From Seongchinamella unica (GTDB lineage: Bacteria > Pseudomonadota > Gammaproteobacteria > Pseudomonadales > Halieaceae): a DNA stretch of 64,000 bases. Position 1 is the stretch's first letter; each line of letters starts with the position of its first letter. Below, piece after piece: positions 34,278 through 43,811 of the stretch. The DNA is taken from NCBI RefSeq assembly GCF_004354085.1, contig NZ_SMSE01000002.1, positions 186,001 to 250,000 on the forward strand. Direction: 5' to 3'. The notes below the pieces were generated by a model that was given only the letters and a program-made list of their open reading frames with translations, was not told where the DNA came from and ran no database searches. Position numbers and translations under genes: made by a program.

Positions 34278-36913
34278 CCACTTCTGGACCACAACCTGAT
34301 TACAGCTCGCTGCGCAGCAATGTCAGCGAGCTCGGGCGCATCCTGGGCGACACCATGGCCAGCGCCGAGGGTGATGACTTCCTCGAATTGATCGAACGGA
34401 TTCGCGGTTTGTCCAAGGGCGCCCGTGAAGGTTCCGGGCAGGACCAGGCACAGCTGCTTGAGCAGCTGCGTGCGCTGGATAACGACCAGCTGGTGCCGGT
34501 GGCGAGGGCGTTCGCCCAGTTCCTGAACCTCGCTAACATTGCCGAGCAGCATCACCTGGTTTCCCGGGAAATGGACCCATTATTGTCCGCCTCCCGGAAT
34601 CTCAGTAACAGCCTGGGGGAATTGCGGAAAGAGGGCGTAGCGATTGCCGACATCGAGCAGGCAATCTCCGCCCTCAAAATCGAACTGGTGCTTACCGCCC
34701 ATCCCACCGAAATCACCCGGCGCACCCTGATTCACAAACACAGTGAGATCGGGGAGTGCCTCGCCCGCCTGGAACTGGGCGGCCTGACATCGCGGGAGCA
34801 ATCCCAGTTGCAGTTGCGGCTGCGGGAACTGGTGGCGCAAATCTGGTACGGCGATGATTTTCGCCGAGAGCGTCCCACCCCGGTGGACGAGGCCAAGTGG
34901 GGGTTCGCGGTGGTAGAGGAGTCCCTGTGGCGCGCTGTTCCGGAATTTCTGCGACGCCTGGACGAAGCCCTGGAGCAGCACTGCGGCCTGGCTTTGCCCC
35001 TGGAGGCGGCTCCGGTCAGCTTTGTTTCCTGGATGGGCGGTGACCGTGACGGCAATCCCAATGTCACTGCCGAGGTGACTCGAGAAGTGATGCTGCTTTC
35101 ACGCTGGCAGGCGGCAGAACTGTACCTGGGAGATGTCACCCAGTTGCTGGAAGAGCTCTCCATGACTCGCTGCAGCGATGATTTGCGCCAGCTAGCGGGC
35201 GATGCCCACGAACCTTACCGGGCCATCCTGCGCCAGCTGCGCAGTTTATTGCGCGACACTCTCGCCAGTATCGAGGCGCAATTGCGCGGCGAGCCCGCCC
35301 TGGAACTGGAAACCCTGCAGTGCCAGGAGCAACTGTGGCAGCCTCTGCTGGCCTGCTACCACTCGCTGATGGACTGCGGCATGGATATTATCGCCCGCCG
35401 TACCCTGCTGGATGTGTTGCGCCGGGTGCGCTGTTTTGGCGTTCACCTGGTGCGCCACGACATTCGCCAGGACAGTGCCCGCCATACGGAGGCGCTGTCC
35501 GAGATTACCCGTTGCCTGGGCCTGGGCGATTACGCCGACTGGGACGAGGATACGCGACGCGCCTTTCTGCTGCGCGAGCTGGGCAATACCCGGCCGCTGG
35601 TGCCGCGACACTGGCAGCCCTCCGCCGATGTCCGGGAAGTGCTGGACACTTGTGCGGTGGCCGCAGAACAATCTCCGGAGGCCCTGGGAGCTTACGTCAT
35701 ATCCATGGCGAGACAGGCCTCCGACGTCCTGGCCGTGCATTTGCTGCTGCAGGAAGCCGGGGTGCAGAAACCGATACCCGTGGCCCCGCTGTTCGAGACC
35801 CTGGACGATTTGTCCAGGGCCCGCGAGGTGATTGGGGATCTGCTCGAGAACCACTGGTACCGGGGCCAGACCGGCGGCAGACTGATGGTGATGATTGGCT
35901 ATTCCGACTCCGCCAAGGATGCCGGGGTGATGGCCGCCTCCTGGGCCCAGTACCGGGCTCAGGAAGAGTTGCTGGAGGTCTGTAAGCATCACGAGGTAGA
36001 ACTGACCCTGTTTCACGGTCGCGGCGGCACCATTGGCCGTGGCGGCGCGCCTGCACACCAAGCGCTGTTATCGCAACCGCCCGGGTCGCTGAAAAATGGC
36101 CTGCGGGTAACAGAACAGGGAGAGATGATCCGCACCAAGTTGGGCTGGACCTCGCTGGCGGTCAAAACCCTGGCGCTCTATACGGTGGCGATCTGCCAGG
36201 CCAACCTGCGCACCCCACCTGCGCCGCGCAAGGAATGGCGGGAAGTCATGGAAGAGCTGTCCGTCGAGTCCTGTAAAGCCTATCGGGCGGTGGTCCGCGA
36301 GGAACCGGATTTTGTGCCCTATTTTCGCCATGCGACGCCGGAACAGGAGTTGGCCAAGTTGCCCCTGGGTTCCCGTCCAGCACGGCGCAAGGCCGGTGGC
36401 GGCATAGAGAGCCTGCGGGCGATACCGTGGATTTTTGCCTGGTCGCAGAATCGCCTCATGCTGCCGGCGTGGCTGGGGGCGGGAGCGGCCCTTGCCAGTG
36501 CCTGCAGCAATGGCAGGGCAGCGCTTATCGGCGAAATGGCGGCCAGCTGGCCGTTCTTTGCCACCCGCTTATCCATGCTGGAGATGGTGTATGCGAAGGC
36601 GGACGTGGAGCTGTCAGCCTATTACGATCAAACGCTGGTGCCCGAGGAGTTGAGTTTTATTGGTGAGAGGCTGCGTCAGCAGCTGCAGGCGGACATGGCC
36701 ACGGTGCTGGAAATTGACGGTAGCGACCAGTTGCTGGCAAACCAGCCCTGGACGGCGGAATCCATCCGACTCCGGAATATTTACACCGACCCCCTGAACT
36801 TTCTGCAGGCGGAATTGCTCAAACGCAACAGGCAGCAGGAAGAGCCGCGGCTGGAGCGCGCCATCATGGTAACCATTGCTGGTATCGCCGCGGGAATGCG
36901 TAACACCGGCTGA
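34274..36913 (+). CDS. ppc: phosphoenolpyruvate carboxylase
   Basis: 879 residues from GTG 34274, which overlaps the gap stop as GTGA. It adds bicarbonate to PEP to give oxaloacetate, refilling the TCA cycle. Signature motifs are [15 protein letters not shown] (catalytic His), [37 protein letters not shown] and [15 protein letters not shown], with [20 protein letters not shown] and a final RNTG C terminus, as in active enzymes. A longer upstream frame inside gap is rejected. Coupling to gap and eda ties anaplerosis to Entner-Doudoroff flux. Confidence 0.95.
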   Translation: MTTSGPQPDYSSLRSNVSELGRILGDTMASAEGDDFLELIERIRGLSKGAREGSGQDQAQLLEQLRALDNDQLVPVARAFAQFLNLANIAEQHHLVSREMDPLLSASRNLSNSLGELRKEGVAIADIEQAISALKIELVLTAHPTEITRRTLIHKHSEIGECLARLELGGLTSREQSQLQLRLRELVAQIWYGDDFRRERPTPVDEAKWGFAVVEESLWRAVPEFLRRLDEALEQHCGLALPLEAAPVSFVSWMGGDRDGNPNVTAEVTREVMLLSRWQAAELYLGDVTQLLEELSMTRCSDDLRQLAGDAHEPYRAILRQLRSLLRDTLASIEAQLRGEPALELETLQCQEQLWQPLLACYHSLMDCGMDIIARRTLLDVLRRVRCFGVHLVRHDIRQDSARHTEALSEITRCLGLGDYADWDEDTRRAFLLRELGNTRPLVPRHWQPSADVREVLDTCAVAAEQSPEALGAYVISMARQASDVLAVHLLLQEAGVQKPIPVAPLFETLDDLSRAREVIGDLLENHWYRGQTGGRLMVMIGYSDSAKDAGVMAASWAQYRAQEELLEVCKHHEVELTLFHGRGGTIGRGGAPAHQALLSQPPGSLKNGLRVTEQGEMIRTKLGWTSLAVKTLALYTVAICQANLRTPPAPRKEWREVMEELSVESCKAYRAVVREEPDFVPYFRHATPEQELAKLPLGSRPARRKAGGGIESLRAIPWIFAWSQNRLMLPAWLGAGAALASACSNGRAALIGEMAASWPFFATRLSMLEMVYAKADVELSAYYDQTLVPEELSFIGERLRQQLQADMATVLEIDGSDQLLANQPWTAESIRLRNIYTDPLNFLQAELLKRNRQQEEPRLERAIMVTIAGIAAGMRNTG

Positions 36914-36993
36914 CACCCTTGACCGGGTCGCGGTAGCTGCCGACAATAGCGTGCCCCATGCCGGGGCCTATTCTCCCCATTCAGAGGTTTAGC

Positions 36994-37569
36994 ATGCAAC
37001 GACTTTTCAAGCTTACATTCCTGCTTTCATTCCTGATGCTGCTGGGCCAGGGCGCCTGGGCACAGGACAGTTATGACAAGGCCATCGCGGCGTTCAAGTC
37101 CGCCGGTGGCAGTGCTGCCTATTTTGACAGTGCCTATGGCTATGCGCTTTTCCCCACAATTGGCAAGGGTGGCATCGGTATCGGAGGCGCCCACGGGAAG
37201 GGTCGGGTATACGTGGGCGGGCGCCATGTGGGTGATACCACCATGACCCAGCTCACCGTGGGACTGCAGTTGGGCGGCCAGGCATTCAGCCAGATCATTT
37301 TCTTTGAAGACCAGCGGGCATTCCGGGAGTTCACCACCGGCCATTTTGAATTCAGCGCCCAGGCGACAGCGGTGGCGATTACCGCCGGCGTCTCCGCCGA
37401 GGCCAATACCGGTGGTGGCGTAGCCGCGGGTGCCAGCGGAGGGCAGAACAATGCCAGAACGAGCCATGGCGGTTACCGCAAGGGCATGGCGATATTTACC
37501 ATCGCCAAGGGCGGGCTGATGTACGAAGCGGCCCTGGGCGGCCAGAAGTTTGCCTACACGCCGCTGTAG
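36994..37569 (+). CDS. SYLF (YSC84-type) lipid-binding domain protein, exported
   Basis: 191 residues from ATG 36994 (AGAGG six bases upstream), with a Sec signal (MQRLFKLTFLLSFLMLLGQGAWA) cut before QDSYD. The rest is one SYLF domain: AYGYALFPTIGKGGIGIGGAHGKG, VGLQLGGQAFSQIIFFED and KGMAIFTIAKGGLMYEA. Eukaryotic relatives bind phosphoinositides; bacterial ones are periplasmic and their job is not known. It follows ppc by 80 bases and ends in a strong terminator. Confidence 0.88.
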   Translation: MQRLFKLTFLLSFLMLLGQGAWAQDSYDKAIAAFKSAGGSAAYFDSAYGYALFPTIGKGGIGIGGAHGKGRVYVGGRHVGDTTMTQLTVGLQLGGQAFSQIIFFEDQRAFREFTTGHFEFSAQATAVAITAGVSAEANTGGGVAAGASGGQNNARTSHGGYRKGMAIFTIAKGGLMYEAALGGQKFAYTPL

Positions 37570-37586
37570 ATTCGCGCCAGAACCCT

Positions 37587-37623
37587 CCCGGCCGCAGCCT
37601 TAACTGCCGCCGGGATTTTTTTT
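37587..37623 (+). terminator. intrinsic terminator of the SYLF gene
   Basis: CCCGGC-C-GCAG at 37587-37597 pairs with CTGC-C-GCCGGG at 37604-37614 (one internal C-C mismatch, 6-base loop), followed by ATTTTTTTT at 37615-37623. The hairpin overlaps the last codons and stop of the converging lutC gene. Confidence 0.8.
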
Positions 37624-38319
37624 GCTGGAGAGAACGTCCAAGGCGGTATCCAGTTGCTCCTGGCGAACCTCGCCGGTCAGGATGACATGCCAGGCCCTGG
37701 GTCCGTGAGCACCACAGACGAGCTGCGCCTCGATATCCGCGGTGCTGGATGGTCCGGCAATACAGAACAGGGCCCGGGGTCGCTCGGCTCCGGTGATTGC
37801 CGGCTCAAGCTGTTGCCAGAGTGATTCCAGGTCCGGCAGCAACTGGTTCACATCGAGAACCACCAGGTGGTGTTCAGGCAGCAGGTTGTTGCGAGCGGGG
37901 TTATTTCTGCCGCTGAGGAATATCGTGGCCCCGGTTTCTGCCACGCCCCACTGGGCATAACTGAGCGCGACGGGCTCGCCCGGTTCAATCTCGCCAAAGC
38001 GCGGCAGCACGCCGCCATCGCGCCAGGGCATGGCGGCGAGATGGGGGTCGTTACCCGCCACCAGCCGGTGACTGCGGTAGTGCCGGTAGATGTACTGGCC
38101 CACTGCCTTTACTACATCGACCCGCTGGGGGGCGACATCGATGCTGCCCTGGTTGCGCAGGACATTGATCATGAAGGCGACACAGGTGTCATCGTGGGGC
38201 AGTTCCGCCGCCGGGGCGACGCCAAAGTCATCCAGTTGTGCCTCGATGGCGGCAGCATTCTGCCCGAGGCTGGCGTGGCGCACCCGGGCCATGATCCGGG
38301 ACCGGCTCTCACTACTCAC
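37600..38319 (-). CDS. lutC: lactate utilization protein LutC (LUD domain)
   Basis: 239 residues from GTG 38319, inside the last codons of lutB (8-base overlap), with GGAGG nine bases upstream. The LUD/DUF162 domain shows VGQYIYRHYRSHRLVAGND, YAQWGVAETGATIF, LLPEHHLVVLDVNQLL and CIAGPSSTADIEAQLVCGAHGPR. LutABC together oxidise L-lactate to pyruvate and replace flavin-type lactate dehydrogenases. The final residues NPGGS are encoded within the terminator hairpin of the converging SYLF gene. Confidence 0.9.
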   Translation of the reverse strand: MSSESRSRIMARVRHASLGQNAAAIEAQLDDFGVAPAAELPHDDTCVAFMINVLRNQGSIDVAPQRVDVVKAVGQYIYRHYRSHRLVAGNDPHLAAMPWRDGGVLPRFGEIEPGEPVALSYAQWGVAETGATIFLSGRNNPARNNLLPEHHLVVLDVNQLLPDLESLWQQLEPAITGAERPRALFCIAGPSSTADIEAQLVCGAHGPRAWHVILTGEVRQEQLDTALDVLSSKKNPGGS

Positions 38320-39730
38320 GATCGTCCCTCCGGGCCTTGTACTGCTGCATGAAACTCTCACCCTGGGGGCTGGGGAAATCCCGTTGATCGGTCCAGCCCG
38401 AGGCGAAAGGGAGCTTGTGGAAGCTGCCTTTCCTGCGTCCCAGTTTATTCAATATCGACATGACTCTGGTGGTCAGGAACTGGTATAGGCCGGGCCTGGC
38501 CGCCACCCAGGCGTGCAGGCGTAATCCCATCCGCCAGCGCGGCGAACCGATGTTTTCCTGGCTTTGCTGGTGCCTCAGGTCGCGCAGCAGATCGGGCAGG
38601 GGGATATCTGCGGGGCAGACTTCTGCGCAGCGGCCGCAGCTGGTGCAGGCATTGGGCAGGGCTGCTGTGTCCTCGAGCGAGTTGAGCAGCGGCGTGAGCA
38701 CAGAGCCCATCGGCCCCGGATATACCCAGCCGTAGCTATGGCCTCCGCTGGCGGTGAAGATCGGGCAGTGATTCAGGCAGGCACCGCAGCGGATACATTG
38801 CAGCATCTCACGGTAGTCGCTGGCGAGAATATCGCTGCGCTGATTGTCCAGCAGCACAATATGCGTTTCCAGCGGGCCATCAAGCTCGGTTTCCCGGCGG
38901 GGGCCCGAATAAAAACTGGTGTAACAGGTTTGCGGTTGTCCTGTCGCGGAGCGCACCAGCAGCCGTTGTACGGCGGTCGCATCCTCCCCTCGTGGCAGTA
39001 TCCGATCCAGGGTGGTGCAGATGATCAACACCCGGGGCAGGTTGGCACAGAGGTCGCCGTTACCCTCATTGGTCACCAGCATGGAATAACCGGTTTCGGC
39101 AATCAGGGCGTTGGCGCCAATGATGCCAATGTCCGCTTGCAGGAAGTGGTCGCGCAGAACTGATCTGGCCTCGCCAACCAGGTCGCTGATGGATTCCAGC
39201 TCGCGTTCGCCCAGGGCATGCTTTTCCAGGAACAGTTCCCGTACCTGCTCTTTGGATTTGTGCAACGCCGGGCCGACAATGTGACTGGGTGTTTCTCCCG
39301 CCTGCTGGATGATGTATTCGCCCAGGTCGGTTTCGATCACCTCGAGGCCACCGCGTTTCAGGTAGTCGTTGAGGCCGGTTTCCTCGGTGACCATGGATTT
39401 TCCCTTGGCCACCTTACGGGCGTCGTGCTGCTGGCAGATGTCGAGGACAATCGAGTTGAGTTCAGAGGCAGAATCCGCGTAATGGACCTGGTTGCCGTTG
39501 TTGGTGGCCTCCAGTTCAAAGCGCGCCAGGTAGTAATCCAGGTTGTCCAGGCTATGCCGGCGAATGCGTTTAACATGCTGCCGCAGGGCTTCGAAATCAC
39601 CGAACTGTTGTACCGCAGCCTCGCGCACAACCGGGGTAAACAGGGCCATCGCGTCACGTTGTGCCGCCGCCGCTTCGTCCGCCAGCGCAGCTACCGCTTT
39701 ACGGGTGAAATGTTGGCTTTGCAATTCCAC
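38312..39730 (-). CDS. lutB: lactate utilization iron-sulfur protein LutB
   Basis: 472 residues starting at GTG 39730, with GGAGAG upstream and a 5-base gap after lutA. The N-terminal two thirds form a LUD domain (DYYLARFELEATNNGNQVHYA, MVTEETGLNDYLKRGGLEVIETDLGEY in parts). Two ferredoxin-type clusters follow in CIRCGACLNHCP and CTSCGRCAEVCP. A C-terminal LutB-type extension includes FHKLPFASGWTDQRDFP. It passes electrons within the LutABC lactate oxidase complex. Confidence 0.92.
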   Translation of the reverse strand: MELQSQHFTRKAVAALADEAAAAQRDAMALFTPVVREAAVQQFGDFEALRQHVKRIRRHSLDNLDYYLARFELEATNNGNQVHYADSASELNSIVLDICQQHDARKVAKGKSMVTEETGLNDYLKRGGLEVIETDLGEYIIQQAGETPSHIVGPALHKSKEQVRELFLEKHALGERELESISDLVGEARSVLRDHFLQADIGIIGANALIAETGYSMLVTNEGNGDLCANLPRVLIICTTLDRILPRGEDATAVQRLLVRSATGQPQTCYTSFYSGPRRETELDGPLETHIVLLDNQRSDILASDYREMLQCIRCGACLNHCPIFTASGGHSYGWVYPGPMGSVLTPLLNSLEDTAALPNACTSCGRCAEVCPADIPLPDLLRDLRHQQSQENIGSPRWRMGLRLHAWVAARPGLYQFLTTRVMSILNKLGRRKGSFHKLPFASGWTDQRDFPSPQGESFMQQYKARRDDRE

Positions 39731-39735
39731 CGGAA

Positions 39736-40503
39736 CTACTCTCCCTCGCCGATAGCGGGGGAATAAAGTTCGCCAGCCAGGATTTCCGCGACATGCCGGA
39801 CTTCAATATCGATGCCCTGGCGGCGGGCACGGCCGGCGATGCTCAGCAGGCAGCCGAGATCGCCGCCGGCGAGCATGGCGGCACCGGTAGCGGTGGCGTT
39901 GCGCAGTTTGTCGTCGGTCATTTTCGCGGAAATTTCCGGCATCTTGGCGCAGAATGTGCCGCCAAAACCGCAGCAGACCTCAGTTTGTTGCATCTCCCTG
40001 ACTTCGACCTGGCACAGTTTGCGCAGTAGTTCCCGGGGTTGTTCCCTGATGCCCAGCTCGCGCAGGCCGGCACAACTGTCGTGGTAGGTGATGGTCGGTA
40101 GTTCGGTCATCACCGCAGGGGCTTTGTCCAGTTGGACGACGTCAGAGAGGAAACTGGTCAGCTCATAGGTTTTTTGTGCCAGCGCCAGGGCCCGTTGCCG
40201 CCACTCCCCGTCCAGTAATTTCGGGTAGTGCTCGCAGACCATGCCGGCGCAGGAGCCGGAGGGTGCGACCACGTACTGCGCGTCTTCGAACTGCTCGATA
40301 AACTGTTTGGCGAGCACGGAGGCGGATGCGTATTCACCCGCGTTGTAGCTCGGCTGGCCGCAGCAGGTTTGCCGTTGCGGTACATCGACGATACAACCGG
40401 CCTGCTCCAGCAGGCGGATGCTGGCGAAAGCGACGGAGGGACGCATGAGGTCGGCAAGGCAGGTGACGAATAGGGATACGCGCGGGGCGCTGGAGTCGCT
40501 CAT
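39736..40503 (-). CDS. lutA: lactate utilization protein LutA (CCG-domain subunit)
   Basis: 255 residues with two cysteine-rich CCG domains: QRQTCCGQPSYNAGE and EVCCGFGGTFCAKMPEIS, each preceded by its partner motif (SLFVTCLADLM, YHDSCAGLRELGI). Such domains hold a [4Fe-4S]-type centre in LutA, GlcF and heterodisulfide reductases. It leads the minus-strand lutABC operon. Lactate permease or a LutR-type regulator gene is not adjacent. Confidence 0.92.
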   Translation of the reverse strand: MSDSSAPRVSLFVTCLADLMRPSVAFASIRLLEQAGCIVDVPQRQTCCGQPSYNAGEYASASVLAKQFIEQFEDAQYVVAPSGSCAGMVCEHYPKLLDGEWRQRALALAQKTYELTSFLSDVVQLDKAPAVMTELPTITYHDSCAGLRELGIREQPRELLRKLCQVEVREMQQTEVCCGFGGTFCAKMPEISAKMTDDKLRNATATGAAMLAGGDLGCLLSIAGRARRQGIDIEVRHVAEILAGELYSPAIGEGE

Positions 40504-40558
40504 GCTGGTACGGGTCCGGAAGACATGGGCCCCAGTATATCTGATTCACGCCGAGGCT

Positions 40559-43500
40559 CTAGCCCTGCCAGGGTAGTTGCCCCAGAATCATTACCAGCAG
40601 GCCACTGGCCAGGCAAAAACCGACCGCCTGTCCCGCTCGGGCGACGGGGTGGCGGCTTTCCAGTAGTTTGACGAGCACGGTTTTGCGATCAACCCGGACC
40701 CCCGCCCTGGCCAGGGGGGCCACCTCCTGGTTGATCGACTTTCCGTCCATTGCCGGCAACAGGGGGGTGCCGGTGAAAATCACCACATCGTCTATCAGTA
40801 AAAAGGGACCGCGATACTGGATTCTGGCGCCGCTGGCCAGCTGGTACAGCTGGCGGTGATCCACCACCACCAGGTGGTCGTCCCAGGTACCCAGGTATTC
40901 GCGCTCACTGCGCAGCAATAACTGCAGTGCAACCACCGGTCCACACAAGGCCAGCATGGCCCCGACCAGCGTGGCAAGGGATACGCCAAGCCCGATCAGT
41001 ACAATGATGACAGCCAGCGACAGCACGGCAACACCCACATTGGCATGTCTGAGTTGTTGCTTGCGGGCAGCGACGGCATTGACCCAGTGGATATCGTCGG
41101 CAATATCGTCCAGTGGTGCGGCGCCGCGCGCAGGCCGGCTTTTGTAGACCAGGGCGCGTGAAGCCTGCAGGTAGGCGAAGGCGAGGCTGGCGATAACCGT
41201 CCCGGTCAGCAGGATCAGGACAACTGACCAGGCTGCGTTCCCAAGTCGACGCTCTGCCGCCCTGCTGTCGATCATACGTTGCAATGAGTCTGACAGCAGT
41301 GGAACCTCGGCGTTGCCGGTGGCGCTGAACCGAAGTATCTGCGCCTGTTGGGGATGGTATTGCAGTATCTTGTTACCCCAGTTAAGCAGTTGTCCGGGGC
41401 TGCCAGGCAGGGAGCCGGGCAATTGCCTGATGAATGTCCAGTTGGCGTCGAAAAGATACAGCCCACTGTCGCCACTGCCCGGGTTATACAAAGTCACCCA
41501 CCAGTGACTGCCGCTGGTGGCGAAGTCCCAGACTCGCGTCTGCTCGGCTTCCAGGGCGGCTGGTGGCAGCAGCAATATCTCGTCCAGTTGTTGGCCAAAG
41601 GCCTGGTCTTCATAGCGCAGTACCGACACCGCGGGCCCGTCGCTGCCGTTGACAAACAGCAACCCCGCGTCCAGGCGCAGTACCGGGTGGTCAGCAATGG
41701 GCCTCGCGGCGTCAGCCATGAGCTCGCCGCCAGCGGCCAGCTTCGCCAGGGCCTGGCCTGCCATATTGGCAACAAACAGCTCGCCCGTCAGTGGATGTAC
41801 GGTGAGTGCGTCGGGCGCTAGTGCTGGCGCGATGGGGGTGCAAAGCCTTTCGTCCAGTTGGCACTGCCACAACTGCGGTTGTGCTGAGGAATGCTCCAGC
41901 GATTTGGCGCTCAACAGCAAATCCCCCGATGGGGTGTATGCGAGGGGAGGGGACAGTGCCGTCAATCCCAGGTCCCTGGCGACGATAGATTCCCTGCTTA
42001 CCCCGGCACGGTCGTGCAGCAGTAATTCGTTGCCCGCCAGGATAACCAGCTCCCCGGCGCTGCTGGCGGCAACCGCGCTCGGGCCTTCCACGTTCCCGGG
42101 CGGTGTAAGACTGACAAACCGCCCCAGCAGGATTAGCAGCAGGGCGAGTGCGGTTATCCCGGTCAGCAGGCCTTTGCGCATTTTTTGCCTGGCAATGGCG
42201 GGACGCTCCCTGACCTGGGCAGTATTGCGAAATGGCCGCAGGCGATACAGGTTCGGGGCCGCCGGGGAGTGGCTGGCTTTGCCCGAGTGGTAGGCCGTGT
42301 TGCGGCGAGGCAGTTCCAGTCGTGATCTGACACTGGCCTGTGTTGCCTTGATAGCGTTCGATTCAGCGAGCGCCCTGGCGCCGCGCTCGATGGCTCTTTC
42401 TTCCAATTCCCGTTCCCGACGCAGAGCCTCTTCCTCTGCCCGGTGGCGCGCCTGCTCCTGTCTGGCCTGCTCCGCCAGTTCCGCTTCCCGTTGCCTGCGC
42501 CGGATTTCTTTTTGCTCTGCCTCGCGCTGCTTGCGTTGCGCTTCCGCTGCGGCCTTTTCCTTTGCCGCCGCCTCGGCCGCCCTGCGACGTTTTTCCTGCT
42601 CAGCCGCTTTCTTTCGTGCGGCTGCCTCCGCCTTGCGTTGTTTCTCGGCCTGCTTCTCAGCCTTGATGCGAGCGGCTTCTTCGGCCTGGCGCTTTTTCTC
42701 CGCCGCCTGCTCGGCTTTGCGTCGCGCGGCTTCCTCGGCCCTGCGTTTGCGTTCGGCTTCCTGTTCTGCCTTGCGCTTGGCAGCTTCTTCGGCCTGGCGC
42801 TCTTTCTCCGCGGCCTGCTCGGCTTTGTGTCGCGCGGCTTCCTCGGCCCTGAGTTTGCGTTCGGCTTCCTGTTCTGCCTTGCGCTTGGCAGCTTCTTCGG
42901 CCTGGCGCTTCTTCTCCGCCGCCTGCTCGGCTTTGTGTCGCGCGGCTTCCTCGGCCCTGCGTTTGCGTTCGGCTTCCTGTTCTGCCTTGCGCTTGGCAGC
43001 TTCTTCGGCCTGGCGCTTCTTCTCCGCCGCTTGCTCGGCTTTGCGTCGCGCGGCTTCCTCGGCCCTGCGTTTGCGTTCGGCTTCCTGTTCTGCCTTGCGC
43101 TGGGCAGCTTCTTCGGCCTGGCGCTTCTTCTCTGCCGCCTGCTCGGCTTTGCGTCGCGCGGCTTCCTCGGCGCTGCGTTTGCGTTCGGCTTCCTGTTCTG
43201 CCTTGCGCTGGGCAGCTTCTTCGGCCTGGCGCTTCTTCTCCGCCGCCTGCTCGGCTTTGTGTCGCGCGGCTTCCTCGGCGCTGCGTTTGCGTTCGGCTTC
43301 CTGTTCTGCCTTGCGCTGGGCAGCTTCTTCGGCCTGGCGCTTTTTCTCCGCGGCCTGGTTGCTGGCCTCCTTTCGCTGCTGCGCTTCCCGGTTTCTTCTC
43401 TGCAGTGCCTCGCGCTCGGCCTGCTGCCTGGCGATTTCCCAGTCGGATTCGGTGTTGTTGCTGTTGCTGGCGGGTTCGGCCAGGGGTACCTCGCCGGTCA

Positions 43501-43726
43501 CCTTGACCAACTCGGCCTCGACGCCCAGTTTGTGGAGTTTGTGGTAGTACTCGCCTGCGACTTTGCGATCGAGGTTGCGACGCAGAATGATTGTTTCGCC
43601 GGTGAAAAAGTGTTCCAGGCGCTCGGGGTCGGTGATATCGAAAAGCCTGGCAAAACGAGCCTTTACCTGCTCCGGATCCTTGCCCGGCAGGATTTCGCCC
43701 CAGAACGTGAGGTTAAACCTGTTCAC
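40559..43726 (-). CDS. large coiled-coil repeat protein with membrane spans and an extracytoplasmic propeller-like region
   Basis: 1055 residues. Residues 1-80 form a compact domain (RFNLTFWGEILPG then VKARFARLFDITDPERLEHF, ETIILRRNL) that I have seen only in uncharacterised gammaproteobacterial proteins. Residues 125-340 are six nearly identical 36-residue units (AAEKKRQAEEAAQRKAEQ then EAERKRxAEEAARxKAEQ), continuing as degenerate Ala/Glu/Lys/Arg coiled coil to about 470. One span lies near 518-540. Residues 545-820 hold short repeated strands (AVAASSAGELVILAGNELLLHD, PLTGELFVANMAGQALAKL) resembling a propeller outside the membrane. Spans follow near 831-853, 897-938 (two) and 1035-1052. 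Function is not recognised; it resembles TolA only in composition. Confidence 0.75.
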   Translation of the reverse strand: MNRFNLTFWGEILPGKDPEQVKARFARLFDITDPERLEHFFTGETIILRRNLDRKVAGEYYHKLHKLGVEAELVKVTGEVPLAEPASNSNNTESDWEIARQQAEREALQRRNREAQQRKEASNQAAEKKRQAEEAAQRKAEQEAERKRSAEEAARHKAEQAAEKKRQAEEAAQRKAEQEAERKRSAEEAARRKAEQAAEKKRQAEEAAQRKAEQEAERKRRAEEAARRKAEQAAEKKRQAEEAAKRKAEQEAERKRRAEEAARHKAEQAAEKKRQAEEAAKRKAEQEAERKLRAEEAARHKAEQAAEKERQAEEAAKRKAEQEAERKRRAEEAARRKAEQAAEKKRQAEEAARIKAEKQAEKQRKAEAAARKKAAEQEKRRRAAEAAAKEKAAAEAQRKQREAEQKEIRRRQREAELAEQARQEQARHRAEEEALRRERELEERAIERGARALAESNAIKATQASVRSRLELPRRNTAYHSGKASHSPAAPNLYRLRPFRNTAQVRERPAIARQKMRKGLLTGITALALLLILLGRFVSLTPPGNVEGPSAVAASSAGELVILAGNELLLHDRAGVSRESIVARDLGLTALSPPLAYTPSGDLLLSAKSLEHSSAQPQLWQCQLDERLCTPIAPALAPDALTVHPLTGELFVANMAGQALAKLAAGGELMADAARPIADHPVLRLDAGLLFVNGSDGPAVSVLRYEDQAFGQQLDEILLLPPAALEAEQTRVWDFATSGSHWWVTLYNPGSGDSGLYLFDANWTFIRQLPGSLPGSPGQLLNWGNKILQYHPQQAQILRFSATGNAEVPLLSDSLQRMIDSRAAERRLGNAAWSVVLILLTGTVIASLAFAYLQASRALVYKSRPARGAAPLDDIADDIHWVNAVAARKQQLRHANVGVAVLSLAVIIVLIGLGVSLATLVGAMLALCGPVVALQLLLRSEREYLGTWDDHLVVVDHRQLYQLASGARIQYRGPFLLIDDVVIFTGTPLLPAMDGKSINQEVAPLARAGVRVDRKTVLVKLLESRHPVARAGQAVGFCLASGLLVMILGQLPWQG
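42707..43354. repeat. six tandem 108-bp in-frame repeats
   Basis: Six copies of 108 bases encode the 36-residue coiled-coil unit, with a degenerate seventh copy down to about 42650. Copies differ by only a few bases (for example AAG/CAG and CGT/CAC changes), which points to recent expansion. The strong periodic bias also creates long open frames on the opposite strand; these are not genes. Confidence 0.9.
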
Positions 43727-43811
43727 CTCGCGTCAATGTCCCCTGTTTGTTCTAGTTTATGGTTTCAATGTAAGGGGATAGAGGCGACTTTGCCAAGACT
43801 TGATCTGGTGA

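Noticed and set aside
42650-43354. Regular repeats that might suggest a CRISPR array or a minisatellite element
   Set aside because: Units are 108 bp, directly abutting, in frame and without spacers; they encode a 36-residue helix repeat.
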